NCBI GenBank assembly: GCA_013396635.1 | Contig: WBMW01005746.1 | Span: forward strand, 497,362 to 561,361 | Origin: Penelope pileata | Taxonomy: Eukaryota; Chordata; Aves; Galliformes; Cracidae | Direction of reading: 5' to 3' | Length of the DNA: 64,000 nucleotides | Shown here: positions 37,797 through 50,493 of the stretch, piece by piece | Layout of the letters: each line of letters begins with the position of its first letter | How positions within the stretch are numbered: the stretch's first letter is position 1 | Program-made: the position numbers and the translations under genes | Notes under the pieces: generated by a model | What the model was told of the DNA's origin: nothing | Seen by the model: the letters and a program-made list of their open reading frames with translations, nothing else | Database searches by the model: none

Positions 37797-38860
37797 AGAC
37801 CATCTGTTCCCAGATTACAGATTTCTCTGCATGAGTACCAGGTAACAGACGTGACTTCGCCCAATAACTACAGCAAAAAAGGCTTTCACACACTCTGCAA
37901 TCTGTGAACATATGATCAGTCTAGGATAACATGTCGTGCCAAACACACACCAGAGAAATTTATATGCAGTAACAGAATGAACCCTGAAATCAGGTACTTG
38001 GCAAACGCAAACCTGGCATTTCCTCTGCACGTTTCAGAAAGGGACTTCTGTGACTGTAAGGAATTCTGTGTTCCTGCCCTGGCACTTTTCCCAAAGGAGA
38101 CGAGCATAACATTAATCTCTTGGGTTTTGCTTAAAGGGAAGCTGGCGGCATCACTGTCCCACGTCCACTCTTGAGGTCAGTGTGGGGACAGTGTCTCAGT
38201 AACGAGTGAGTTTTCCAAGTGATGGGAGTCACCAAAACATCTTTGTCTTCTGTTAGCATCTTCTCTGGATTCTGTCCATTTTGTGAGTAGGATATAGAGA
38301 TAGGTATCTTATACACAAATGTGTCTATATGAAAGTATCTATAATTACATAATATACACATATCTAAGCCCTTTTATTCCCTTTCCTATTTCACATCAGC
38401 CCTTAAAGTACCATAATTAGAATATTAAAATTTCTTTGGACTGGAGGGAGCTGCTACTCTCTAACGACCATTGAGCACTTGCCTGAAGCCTGTGATGCTC
38501 TTTTTTTTCCTTTAATGGTTGAAAAGCAAGAAGCTGGCTTAAAGTTGAGGGACCATGTGTGGGTACCAAAGACAAATTCAGCAAAAAGCAACAGCGTTAA
38601 GTGATTGTTTGTGTTAAAAATCTTGTGTTAGTCTTATGTTCTCCAGTGATTTGTATGGAAATGAGAAGAAAGTCTCATACAAATTAATACCTAAGAGAAA
38701 GTATTACAAAGGTAGTAAAGGAATTCATTAGGAACTTTTAACTTTTTAGATGCCTTTTATAATATTATTTGCTACCACTTGGATTTCCGATAAGAAAAGG
38801 GATTGATCACCTTCTATATAGCGCTACCAGAAAAATAATTTGAGATTTTTGCCTACTGTA

Positions 38861-38934
38861 GGGACCCTGCTCTGGCAGGGAGTTTGAACTCAATGATCTA
38901 TGGAGGTCTGTTCCAACCCCTGCAATTCTGTGAT
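38861..38934 (+). mobile_element. Short CR1 LINE 3' terminus
   Basis: GGGACCCTGCTCTGGCAGGG, then TGATCTATGGAGGTCTGTTCC, AACCCCTGCAATTCTGTGAT match the terminal bases of a CR1 subfamily that ends CTTGGAGGTCCCTTCCAACC plus an ATTCTGTGATT tail. Only about 75 bases survive. Confidence 0.85.
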
Positions 38935-39980
38935 TTTTCACAAAGGTGGGAGAACCTCAGTACACTGTATGTGCACTCATTATGTCAGTACATAACTTCA
39001 CGGCTCCTGCAGGATCCTGAAGAGGCTTGCATCATGCAGGACAGCAAGAGGAGCTATGTAGTTAGATAGTCAAGCAGCTAGGATGACTCATGTCTCCTCA
39101 TGCTGTTACTACATTTCAGTTGGTCGGTGCTGCTTGGGCTTCACCCAGAAGGTGACGGGATTTCTGAGAGCTGGGGCAGAGCCCCCTGAGCTGTGTGTGC
39201 AGGGCTGCATACACAGCGTGCCCATGTATTGGGCTTGGACTGAGCCTGGGACGTGGGACAGCCCTCGGTGTCATCGGGGACACCAAGGAGGTGCTTCCCC
39301 ATCTCCTTCTCTCCAAAACTGAGATCATTTTCCCAGGGAGTTTGGTGTTACTTTTTTATTGAGCCCAGGGGAAAAGTGCAAGATACAGTGCACTTCTGGT
39401 ACACAGGACAGGAAAACTTCTGGCTTCCAGTGAAGGTAATTCACTTGTGCAATCACAGCACCAAAGAGACACTGAGCACACAGACATGCTCAAACATTTG
39501 GGTGCAAACTGTAATTATAGTCAGTATAAATGAGAAGATTTTGACTGTAAACAATTTATTCATTGCTATGCCTTCCTGAAGAATTAACTCCCAATTCAGA
39601 ACAAATCTCTCTTTACCCAAGGCCCCCACCTCTCCTCTGCTTTCGGAGAAAATAGAAAAAACAATCATTTCAGGCCTGGGGTGGTAACGTCTTTGTTAGA
39701 AAAACTGCTTTGTTCTGAACGTCAAAATGGTTTAGGTGCGACACATACCTCTGTGTATGGAGATTTATGTCTTCAGCATTAGGCAGAAGGTGTTCAAATA
39801 AATGTTGACTCAGGCTTCTGCATTTTCTCTCAAATTTCCCACATCTTCATTCTTTAGTTTGTGCAACTGCTTCTGCAATTTGGAACTCCATCTTCGTTTT
39901 AATGTGTTTTTTTTTGTATTTCTTTCACTGCTTCATCCACATGTTTCAGCTTTAATAATACAATAGTATGTGGGAGGATT
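38935..39980. other. Unique DNA with a GC-richer patch
   Basis: The patch at 39.12-39.33 kb is GC-richer and gives open frames on both strands; no splice signals support an exon. Confidence 0.45.
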
Positions 39981-40001
39981 AGTTACACTAATTAAAAAAA
40001 A

Positions 40002-40020
40002 AGAGAGAGAGAGAGAGAGA
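40002..40020 (+). repeat. (GA)n microsatellite
   Basis: A GA run following a nine-base A tract; potentially polymorphic. Confidence 0.95.
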
Positions 40021-40330
40021 ATGAATTAATCTAAAGGCCAGACACCTTCATTAAGCAAAGTAGGGAGAATAATAGAATTAGCAAGACTTCTGCTTACTGT
40101 ATGCTCTAATGTAATATATTACCCAACTAATTATTTTAAAATATTATTAATTGCCTTGAAATTGTTAGCTACTGCTGTTAATAGCCAATTAGGGCTACTT
40201 TTAAGAGAGAGTTGTTTGCTGATAATGATCACAATTTAGACAGGGCACTGAGCCGCATTTGCTTTCATACTTTTTCTTTTGTTTACTGTTTCATAATCTG
40301 TAATTCCATATTTTTCCCCTCTGTAAAACA
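40021..40330. promoter_or_regulatory. Candidate conserved noncoding element (enhancer-like)
   Basis: The stretch is dense in homeodomain cores: GAATTAATCT, ATTAAGC, CCAACTAATTATTT, TTATTAATTGCC, TTAATAGCCAATTAGGGC. A GATAATGATC word and a bicoid-type TAATCT are also present. It is unique, lacks coding frames and has the texture of deeply conserved vertebrate enhancers. No alignment could be made, so this is inference from motif clustering. Confidence 0.3.
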
Positions 40331-41498
40331 CTAGGGCAGAGGGAGGAACCCGCAGTCCACAAAAGGCATTTACATTGGAAAAAATAGAACAGAAGATGTT
40401 TTTCTCCTTTTTGACACTTTGAGTGTGCAAATCTCAGTAAAATTTACAATGGACTGGAAGCCTATCTGCTTACTGCTCTGAGCAGCACTCTTTGCACAGC
40501 ACCTGCATTCCACAACCAGGGAGTATAACTAACAGACACCAGCACAACATCTGTCTTATTCCTAGAAGTATGTTTCTCCATTTATTGTTCGTGTTCTCAG
40601 AACAGTAATTACAGATACCACATACCTGTTTATTAAGCAATTTATTAAGTTCTGCAAACTCTGTTCTCCTGGTTTTACTTTTACTCCTTTTGCTTAAACT
40701 TTTGCATCCACTTTCTGCTGTTATTATAAATTAACATATAGGTCACTGAATGGCTGGAGCAAGACGGGGGCTGGAAAAAGGTATTTCTCTCTGGCAATGG
40801 GAAAAGGCATGCACAGTAATGCCCAATTGTAATCAAAACCTCTCTTAGCTAGGTTGCCCGTAGATTACCTTTTCCTTTTGTCTGTCATAGCTCTGTGTTT
40901 TCAGAGAGAACTGTGGCAAATGAATGAATAACAGCAACACAGGTTGCTTGCTCATTTTTGCCCTTGCTGGTGTGCTCACTGTGAGCAGCAGGATGCAACC
41001 TCTGCCTGAAAAAAAGAATGTAGGAAATCCAGTGCTTTCCCAGTCCTGCACATGGCAGGATGTGATTCCAGTTTAGCCGGTCCTATCTATAACTAATCTG
41101 GTTGAGATGTCTAGGGAATCTAAGGAACTTAGGGCTTACTGAGCATCTAACCCTCTTTAGGCCCTTTTGAGTGCTCTACTTTCCATTTTCAATGGTACTT
41201 ACTCTCTCTTACAGCAAGCTGTGTGTCTCAGGGATCCTGTGACCATGCTTGCAGGTTCCTAGGGAGCAGATCAGACTCAGCAGAAATCCATAAGCAGTTG
41301 ATACACCCATAGCCCAGCCTTGTCTTGATAGAAATGGGCACAATCCATTGACTAAGCAATTTTTTTTCCACTATCAGTTCAGCTGGTTGTGATCCATTAA
41401 CAGTTCTCCCATTATGATGTTCACTGAAATTAAAAAGAAAATTTGAATGCGAACTGTTCATGCTATTGCTGGCTGATGGGTTACAAACCATGCCTTAC

Positions 41499-41910
41499 CA
41501 ATCTATTGGAGTTCTTTGAAGAGGTCAATAAGGAAGTGAATGAGGTGGTTGCTGTACTTGTATTTATAAAAGGCTTCTGATGAAGGTCTGTGCTAAGGAT
41601 TTTTCTTTCTTTCCAATTCTTGGATACTATAAGATATGTCTGCTGGCCAACCAACAGACGATCATCTGGTCCAAATAACTGAGCCCACCGTGCCAAATAA
41701 AGCACAATTTTTAAGTATGCTCTAAGAATGAGACATCTCTGCAGCACTGGGAAAACCTGCAGCAAGCAGCTGTAACAGCTGACAGATCTATGAGACTCAG
41801 TCTCACATATCTCATAAACAAATGAAGAAATACTTTGTATTGTCCAGGAGGAAAAGCTATCAGAAATTGAGGTAGTATTTTCTTCAATGTGAATTTATTT
41901 CTAGTAGCTT
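41499..41910 (-). other. Candidate long exon with a frame break, product unknown
   Basis: The minus strand has a strong acceptor (TATTCTTTTGTCTATTTAG) at 41911 and a good donor (GATTG|GTAAGG) after 41499, 412 bases apart. The first half is open in one frame (LPQFLIAFPPGQYKVFLHLF, then LSAVTAACC). The second half is open in another (CLILRAYLKIVLYLARWAQL, FGPDDRLLVGQQTYLIV, NWKERKILSTDLHQKPF). Neither frame spans the whole segment. Both halves look like real protein, so a one- or two-base indel in a decayed exon, a base error, or an unseen internal acceptor (CTTGCTGCAG near 41758) are the options. Family not recognised. Confidence 0.35.
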
Positions 41911-42133
41911 CTAAATAGACAAAAGAATAGAAATCTGGCTTCTGCATAAGTGATATTGCAAAATAAGTTACAAAGGCTGTAGGATGATCAGCTCTGATTG
42001 CTCATTGGTAGCTTCCTAATTTACAGCAATACACTGCTGTGGCAGAATGTAATTTTCCTCTACAAAGTTTATATTTTAAGACACAAAGCTGTAGAAATGA
42101 CAGCATGTAAACTACACTGCTAGTCCAAGAATT

Positions 42134-42517
42134 GTGCCGGCAGTACTGGGAGCAGCGTTACTATTGTGGCTCAGGGAAAACAGTCCAGACATGATTTCTC
42201 TGCTTCTCCCATTGCAGCTGTGCATTAGCAGCAAATTAAAACTCATTATCATCAGCTCAGTTGCTTGGACCTGCGAGTTCCCTTGCCCTAGTGAATGGCT
42301 GAGCAGTGTTTTATTTTTAGGGTTTGTCTCTTCTCCACTCTTTTTGAATCCTTCCCAGTTTCTCCAGAGAGGAGATACAAGAACGGATATGTCTATTTGC
42401 TCCCAAGTTCCAAAAGTTATTTTCTGGATGGTGGAGGAATGTTTGTACTGCCAAAGCTTGGTCCCTGGGACCTTGGGCTCTCCTACCACTGATAGAATAC
42501 TTAAAATGCAGTTATAG
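42134..42517. other. Overlapping 125-127 codon ORFs, coding doubtful
   Basis: Open frames of 127 codons (plus, 42134-42517) and 125 codons (minus, 42112-42489) overlap almost completely. There are no good splice sites at their ends and no recognisable motif. I regard both as chance, or at most a decayed exon. Confidence 0.2.
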
Positions 42518-43891
42518 TCACAACGTTTCCCCAGTAAAAGATTATTCTTTTATGAGATCTAATGTGTGATCTGTAAACGTTGCCTTCCAAGTAAATCTGC
42601 TTTAAAATTTTGTAGCTTTCAATTATATGTGCAAATATAGTATGGCTATATCCATATATATTGAATAATTATATATCAATCTAGCAAGGTTTCACTATAA
42701 TGTACAGATTTTGACAAACAAAAAAGGAACTAGAATTTTCACATCAGTAGGTTCAAAATGCTAATGTTTCCACTTTCTCATTAATTATACTGTGTTAATT
42801 TCAAAACTACTTTCATTATTGCATAATATGGATTTTTTCATTTCTGTGCTGAAGGAAATTTTGAAATTTGTGGCCCAACTGAAAGAAATGTTGCCCCAAA
42901 ATGAAATAAAATTTTGAAATGTTTCAATTTTACCTAGAAAAAAAATTCAGCTCCACCAATATTTTAGCCAATGATGATCACTTCTTTTCACCTGAAGAAA
43001 GGGCAAATGCACTTCAAATGTGTGCCATGGAAGTATTGCTTTTTAATTAAACCTTTTAGCTGCTAAATTATTCACAGAATGAGGATTTAGATTATACAGA
43101 AGTAAATCTTTTCCTATCTTATTTTATTGCATATACAGGTGTGTTGCTGTTCTTTGTCTGTTTGTTTTCCCTTCATGGTATGTTTGAAAGAGAAGAATAA
43201 GAATGAGGTTTCTGAAAACTGATGTTTTAGAATCCAGAGTGTTAATTCTACATTATATACTGTTTTGTTCCACTATGTTCCGTTATATCATTACATCACT
43301 CCAGAAGATTTTTGTACCGGTAATATACAATTCAAGTTTGTTACATTCTTCATTTTTAGTGACTTGAAATATCAACTTCAGAAATATTGGTTATGTTATA
43401 CATGTAAGGATCTATGGATAGAAACACGGAAAAGATTATAAGAGGTGTTCTCTAATGTGGCAAAAACCTAAAAATGGCTAGTAAAAAAAAGGACTCAAAA
43501 ATTTTTTGAATCAAAAATTACAATTAACAGATAAAATGATTAAAATTTCTAAGTGTGATTGCTTACATCTTGAAAATGGAAATGAAAATATGTCAAAAAC
43601 TCATCCAACTGAAGAAAAGTTCTCTTAAAATAATTAAATTATACAACAGAAAGAAAAGCTGTATGACTCATTGCACTCCAGCTGGAAACTCTCTGTCCTG
43701 AGGGAAAACCTTGCCTTGATACAAAATACAATGTTAGAGGAGGTGTTTGTTAAAAAGAGACAGAGGGAACTTCCATTAGGTTTTGACTGTCGTTGACATG
43801 TTAGGAAAATTACAGAATACTGAGAAGTTTCATTAAAAAAAAAATTCTACCACTTGAGACATTATAATTTCTTGGCTAGCATAGGGTTGTT

Positions 43892-44035
43892 TAGCTTTTA
43901 AGACCAGAAGAGATGACTATAATCATCTGCTCTGACCCTATGAATAAAATGGGCCATAGCATTCACAGAATTATTCAAGCCACAAGCTGCAGTGTAGCTT
44001 TTGGAAAAGTGCCTTGTCTTGAAAAGAAGAGGATC
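43892..44035 (-). mobile_element. Ancient CR1-like repeat remnant
   Basis: CTTTTAAGACCAGAAGAGATG, then TAATCATCTGCTCTGACCC and GGGCCATAG resemble the reversed 3' end of an old CR1-type element common in turtles and birds (AAGGCCAGAAGGGACCAT, ATCATCTAGTCTGACC). High divergence indicates great age. The element name is not known to me with certainty. Confidence 0.6.
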
Positions 44036-47000
44036 TCAGAACAGCAACAAAATAAAATGTCTTGACAATGTTTGACATTTGTATTTTAAGTGTCAAGGAA
44101 AGGCTAAAAGATCTTTAAAAAGGCCCAATCCATTGTTCTTTTCTGTTTATTTGTTTGTATGATTGTTTTAAAAAACAGTTCCTTCACTTGGCTGTATTTG
44201 ATGCCAGCAGTGTGTTACCAAAAAGGAAAAGTGCAGAGGATGTGCTAATCACCTTCAAGATTTATTTTTTTCCCCTCCCTGTATAACATTACCTGAAGTA
44301 GTTGCCTTGGCCCTGACTTTTATCCCTTCTCTGAGATGTGCTCATTTCCTTCTTTTAAGTTCAGAGACCCACTGGAGAATTAACCTCAGGCACTGAATTG
44401 CAAGCTTTAAATAAGTTGTAGTGAAAATTGAGACTCGTGGTACTTCACTATTTAGTTTAATTCAGAAGTCAAGAATGGATTTATGTAACTTAATAAACAT
44501 GTTGTTAAGGAAACCTAAATAGCATAGAGCTCCTATGAAGCTCTAACAAAGGCTTAAAAACTTTCTCCATGGACATATGACTGAGGCTGGCACTGCAATC
44601 TGATGGGTGCTTTGAAATGGCTGAAGGGGGAAAGCTGTAAAAACAAATAGCACAGAACTCCATCCACCTATGCCCGAATTCCCATGTGAGCAGATGCACC
44701 ACTAATTGCAGTGTTGTCTTCTGGTGGTACTTATTTGACTGTTTTATTGTTTCTTTCCATATAAAGTTTAATTTGAATATTAGTCTGCTTTATGAGAATA
44801 AGTTGGGCCTGTAGCTGTTATGGTATTTCATAGGACAAATGTCTACGTATATAAAGAGCAACTGTCTTAAATTTCTTTTCTGGATACTTCTGAGTAACAG
44901 GTAAGGATTTCTCTACTATGTGATTCTGTAATGGTCTGCCTCCTGCTTTCTGAGCAGCCTGCAATATGCTCAAAAACACGAGCATTCAGTATGCTAACAA
45001 AATCCTTCCAGAAAGACACATTTCAAAGAAAGAAAATCCACATCCCCCAAACTACCCGCTTTCAAAGAAACCAGTGAAATATTGCTGATTTAGGACTATG
45101 GAGACCAGAAAACTTTTTTGTTCAGTTCCCATTGAGCTTCTGTCCATAAACATGCAGCTTAATTATGTTCTTCAGTGAATATGGCTTATTTTCTTTGCCT
45201 TTTGCACATAGGATAACCTAACCTAGTCAGCATTGTTCCTTCTCTTAAATACTTACATGAATTCTGTTTTTAACCATTTTATCTTTACTATTTTCGCTGG
45301 TAAGAAGCACTGAACGAATCTGTATGTTTGAAAGAATTGTTGGTGTCCAACTGGAGAGAAAAAGTATAATGCACATTATTACTCTGTGCTGAATTGAAGA
45401 TATGTGACATTGTCTTCAGCACACAAAACTCTAAAACATGACGGAGCCAAATAACTTCCTACTATTACTTGTTGCTGCCAGTTGTTATTCAGTACAACTG
45501 GACTGTCCTGAGATGACTTACTCTTGATTTACATTAAAGTCAGTAGGAACTGTTATTTTAAGGAGCACTGATTCCTTTTAGAAAATATCATTACTGCGCT
45601 CAACATTTCCAGTTAATGAAACCCAGATTTTTATATGGTGCCTGCAGCTGTTCATAATCTTGCTTTATAAATTGTACAGAGCTCTTTGGACCAAATAGAG
45701 TAAACAGCATCTTAAAAGAAGCCAGTATCACTTAGCATGCCCAAAAAGTACGTAAAGAAAAGCTAAGCAACTGGAGAAAGACCACTGGGTTTCCTACAGA
45801 TCTGATCTACCTTAAAGTGTTTCCAGTGTTTGTAGTTTCCCTGCAGGACCTCCCTGATGAGCATGTTTGTGTGGCTTGCAAAGCATGAGTGGTATCTTTA
45901 CACATGTAATTGCTGCGCTTTCCATGTGTGGCAGAGACGTGGCATGGGTGGCTACACTAACTGGCATGAACAAAAGCTATGCCTGACCAAAAAGAGATGC
46001 ATCCTTTCTACGCTTATTTGTAGTACAAAAAGTTGACCAGTGCAGTGGTGGAAGATGATTATGCAACACCTTCATTTTTAACTTCGAATTCTAGGAAGTT
46101 TTCTGAAGGGCTCTGTGGGTTACAGTAGAACTGATATTTTTAGGATATTACAGATATCAGGTACGTTAATCCTGATATAAATTGAAAGAAGTGATTTATA
46201 GACTCCACAGCGTGAGTTTGATTTTCATTTGCACTGAGACAAGAGTCTCTTCAGTAAGTCAATCTTGCCTAGGTAGAAAGACATGTCTGCTTTTGATCTC
46301 TTGTCTCACAACTCATTTAGCTGAACCATTAGAGGAAAAGAATTGTTTGTTGTAAGAATATAGCACTTGCCATCCTTTAATTAAGAACTGACAGATCTCC
46401 CACCTACGTGTTTCTAAGTTACTCTAAAAGTCTTGTTTTGCTTTGAATTTCCAGGAAAGTAACAAGAGGGAAATAAAATGAAAAATATGCTATGCATCTA
46501 TAAACATCTGCATACATATACGTCCTTCAGCCCACCAAAGGTATGGTGAACCTTTCTGAAGAAGTGAAACAGTGTTGTTTGCTGTCTGTTTTGGCCAGCT
46601 GTGAAAATGTTCCTAGGCATGACCCTGTTACACCAACTGCTGTCATTCTCATTTATAATTACAGCCAAGTCAGTGGAGAGCTTATGTATAGGAGTGGTCA
46701 TTTTCATGAGTCAGACGTGAGGAACTGAGTGCTGCATTTTTGCAGTGGGCTTCTAGCTTTGGTTTATAAGAAATGTTACAGCTTGCATTGTCCATCCAAG
46801 TGTCACTGTGCAGCTGAAGCTGAGCACTGCAGTTGGTTATATGTATTGCCAGTTCACCCTGTGGCAGCTGCTGCTATCCTGAGAGGCTGAAAGGCCTGTC
46901 GTGGGGGTGAGAGAGAAACTGCACAGGCTACACCTGAAGAGAGGATGTGCTACCTCTTTCCAAAGGTTTGCTCTCTTTTCTTGACACTTAAGATTGCCTA

Positions 47001-47330
47001 AGTTTATTTCCAAAGTGTGCTATTTATTCTGTAAAATGCTATTCTGTGAGGCTTTCAATCCTTTTACAGGCAGGTAATGACAAATGATCTCCTTGGCATC
47101 TAGAGCTTTCTTATGAATGTTTTTATCGGTGAACAAAGCAAATAGGTTTCAAGTTACCATCAAAGATGCATGATTTTGAAATAGCAAACAGTTTTCTCAT
47201 GGTCCTGCTGATTCAATGGATCACACTTAACTCGTGGAAAGATTAATATAGGCATGATGCGACATCTCTCTGACTGACGACTACTAAAGCATAGTACTTT
47301 GTAGTGTTATGCTGCAACCATTTGTCAACT
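44036..47330. other. Unique AT-rich DNA, no gene recognised
   Basis: Only short frames. A TATA-like word (ACGTATATAAAGAGC) lies at about 44844 and a donor-like AACAG|GTAAGG at about 44901, with only about 55 bases between; not enough to call an exon or promoter. Confidence 0.5.
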
Positions 47331-47640
47331 CTATCTAATTGATTAGGCTACTGTAACATATTTATTCTCCACATGAAGTTCCCTCCTCAGCAATGTCTCC
47401 CTTCTAAAATGTACATTCATCATTAATTACAAAATCAATGGGAGAGATGGTCTGGACATACACAATTGATAGCTTCCCTCTTCAGATTAGCATAACCTAC
47501 CAATTCATTATGTGGAGTGAATAATATAGCTGCTGCCACAGTGAAAAAGGGCAGGTCACTTGCTGTAAATTCCTTAGCAAAACGTGGTGTCACGTACCTT
47601 TTCATTCACCAAGTGTTTAGTGCGTGTTTGGAGGGATCCA
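47331..47640. promoter_or_regulatory. Candidate conserved noncoding element (enhancer-like)
   Basis: Clustered motifs typical of developmental enhancers: TAATTGATTAGGC, TTCATCATTAATTACAAAAT, CAATGGGAGAG, ACACAATTGATAGC, CAGATTAGCATAA, CAATTCATTATG. The sequence is unique, non-repetitive and has no long open frame. This is the best regulatory candidate in the window, but conservation has not been tested. Confidence 0.33.
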
Positions 47641-48775
47641 TCTTCCTTTCTGAAGTCTCTTATCTGATAGCAAAGAAAAGATCGTAAAATAACTAAACAC
47701 TCAAACAGTGAAACAGAATTTCCTTCTGAAAGCTGCAGTGACTAAATTGTGAGCTGCATAGTGCTGAGACTGAAGCTATGAGTAAGATGTTAAAGATAAA
47801 ATCAAAAACGTCGGTCCCTTCAGAACTGATGATGTTTCTTGCATGAGAAAGGTGATAGGAAGTTAGGCCACAGTGTGTGTATTTTCTTGTGTTTTAGCAC
47901 ATTAAAACAGTGAAGTCTCCCAGATATTCCTTTCATATTATATAGATTAGGACTAGAGTCTTCCACATCTCTTTTTGCAAAGAAATAATCTTTCAATCAC
48001 ACTTTCCAAAATAGCTTCTGTGGACTTTCAGTAGCTACCCACTTAATAAGCCAGATCAATTATGAAAGAGATACTTGCTGTAAGAGTCAGGAATGCAACT
48101 GACATTAAGTAAGTATTCATTTCATAGATGAAAGGAAGAATAACCTATCCTTTCCCCCCATCCCCCCTTGATATCATTGGAGATTTAGCACCTTATTCCA
48201 GGAGTTTCACTGAAATCAATGGGGCATATAGGGGAATAAGAAAGCTGCCAACAGGAGTAAGTTTGACTCTTCTTGTCAGTCTGAAAAATATGAAATCTTT
48301 TTACTGAATAAAACCTAACCACAAAGTACACATACTTACAGCAGGAATAATTGTCTTGAAAGGTATGAAAGATGACTTAGCTGTTTGAATAAAGGGAATG
48401 CGTGCTTACAGTTTCCATAAACATTAATGGAGATTGTATTGGATTTTTATGGGGAGTTAAAAAATCATTCCCAATTAATTCACTTCAAGAGGGCTATTAA
48501 CCTCAGCAGGACTTGGACTAGGCTTCAAGTGATTCTTATTGACTTCAGCAGACATTGTTGTAAAAATTATAAAAGCATGTCCTATAATGTTTAAAGCAGA
48601 GTTGCAAAACGGAAGGTATGAATTGAACTGAATCTATGTTAGCATTATTTAAAAAATCTGTAAGAAATGAACTAGGGAGAATATCGTAAACAGGGATAAT
48701 GCTAATATTTACAACAAAAGTCAAGCTAGTCTATGAAAAAAGAATAATCACAGATAATCTTATTTGTTGTCTGAT

Positions 48776-49034
48776 AGTGACAGGTCAAGGAGAAACTGCT
48801 TTAAACTAAAAGAGAGGAGATTTAGATTAGATGTTAGGAGGAAATTTCTTACTCGGTGCTGAGGCACAGGAACAGGCTGCCCAGAGAAGCTGTGGGTGCC
48901 CCATCCCTGGAGGTGTTCAAGGCCAGGTTGGATGGGCAGCCTGATCTTGTGGGGGGCAACCCTGCCCACGGCAGAGGTTGGAGCTAGGCTGTCCTTGAGG
49001 ACCCTTCTAACCCAAATCCTTCTATGATTCTATG
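48776..49034 (+). mobile_element. CR1 LINE 3' end fragment
   Basis: CAAGGAGAAACTGCTTTAAA, GAGATTTAGATTAGATGTTAG, GAACAGGCTGCCCAGAGAAG, CCATCCCTGGAGGTGTTCAA and the tail CTTCTATGATTCTATG identify the last 260 bases of a CR1 subfamily distinct from the 11.9 and 21.8 kb copies. It is 5'-truncated and noncoding; the reverse-strand ORF at 48760-48969 is a shadow. Confidence 0.95.
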
Positions 49035-50493
49035 AAATTGTAATTAAATTATCAACATGATAGAGGTCCACAAAATACATGTATATATACACCTGAAAGC
49101 AAAGATGTCTTTAATTTGGTATGAAGATAAATTTGTCTGATTTTAATAGCACTACTGGATTGTCGTTTGAGCTAGTGTTGCAATACTCCCAACGTGATTA
49201 CCATTAGTGGTTTTTCAGACTTAGGAAAAGAAAATCACTGCAATCTCTTACTCTTCATACATACATTCTGAGTCAGATATTCCTTTCCAGAAAATCTTTT
49301 ATAAAGGATTTATCAGTAAAGATCTAACTGCAAAATCAAAGTCCTAGTCTACAGAAATGATAGTGTCTTTCAACACAGAAAGTGCAAAGTGCGTACAAAT
49401 ATGAAGTTCATACTGATAGTGCTACCTGTCAAATATTTTTATCTATTATTATTTGTTTCAGCATTACTTTTCACATCCCAAATTATGAGGTAGAGTTTCC
49501 TTTTTATTTTCCAGCTATTGAAATTTCATGATATTACTACAGTCCTCATCAAAACCCCATTGTTTCACCCTAAGTAATGTTACCAGTCTCATAGTGTGCT
49601 CTTCAAATCTCAAGAGCCATCTATCATATCTTTCCTGTCTTAGCCAAACTATATATACAACTTTATGATTACTACGATACACGGAAAGACAGATAAACCA
49701 GATCTGATTATTTCTGCATGAATAAGGTTTTCTTAGCTAAACAGAGTCTTTTCATATGAAAAAACTTGCAGATTATTGGCCTGTTTAACTATATTTTTGA
49801 AGTTTTCCAAAAGTTCATTATTGACTTGTCTATGCTGTAATGTTGTTGCATTTTATCATACAAGTATGTGCTTGGGAGCTTTTGTAAAATACAGATCAAT
49901 GACCCCCTTCCTATAAATATTTACAAACAGTCTTAAAACTCAAATGATTTCATCTGGTTGTATAACTATTCATTCTTTTTATTTTAAAAAAGGGAGTAGA
50001 CCTCTACTTGGAAGATTTTTTTTTTTTTGAAAAAAGCTTATAATTATCCTAATAAGCTGTTAACAGTACATTTGAAGTCATTTCTAATGCTATACATTTA
50101 TGTTTCTATGATAGCTTCATGGCTTGAAAATATTTGGTTTTAAAGTACCAATTTTTTAAAGAAAAGTCATAGGAAGAAAAAATTAAACATATTCTAGTCC
50201 TGTGACTTGTTTGCTGAGTTTCAGCTCAGAGCAAAGTTTTTATGAGTAAGTTACAAACCTCTGAAAATAGGACTTTATAATGGAAACAGTGACACCACTG
50301 TAACTATAGTGGCACTAGCAGTGCAGTGTAATACACACCAGAAATGGAAAACAAGATTAGAGATGATACTTAGAACATGAGGAAAAATAACTGTTTTCTG
50401 TTCTTTTTTCACAGCCTGAAGAAGGCCTTCTGGTCTAAACATCATCTCTAATCCTATTTCCCATTTGTATCACATATTCAATTAACCTATTTT
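49035..50493. other. Unique AT-rich DNA
   Basis: No gene or repeat recognised. A poly(T) run lies at about 50017-50030. Confidence 0.5.

Noticed and set aside
42112..42489. 125-codon minus-strand ORF
   Set aside because: It is matched by a 127-codon frame on the opposite strand over the same bases, with no usable splice sites at its ends.
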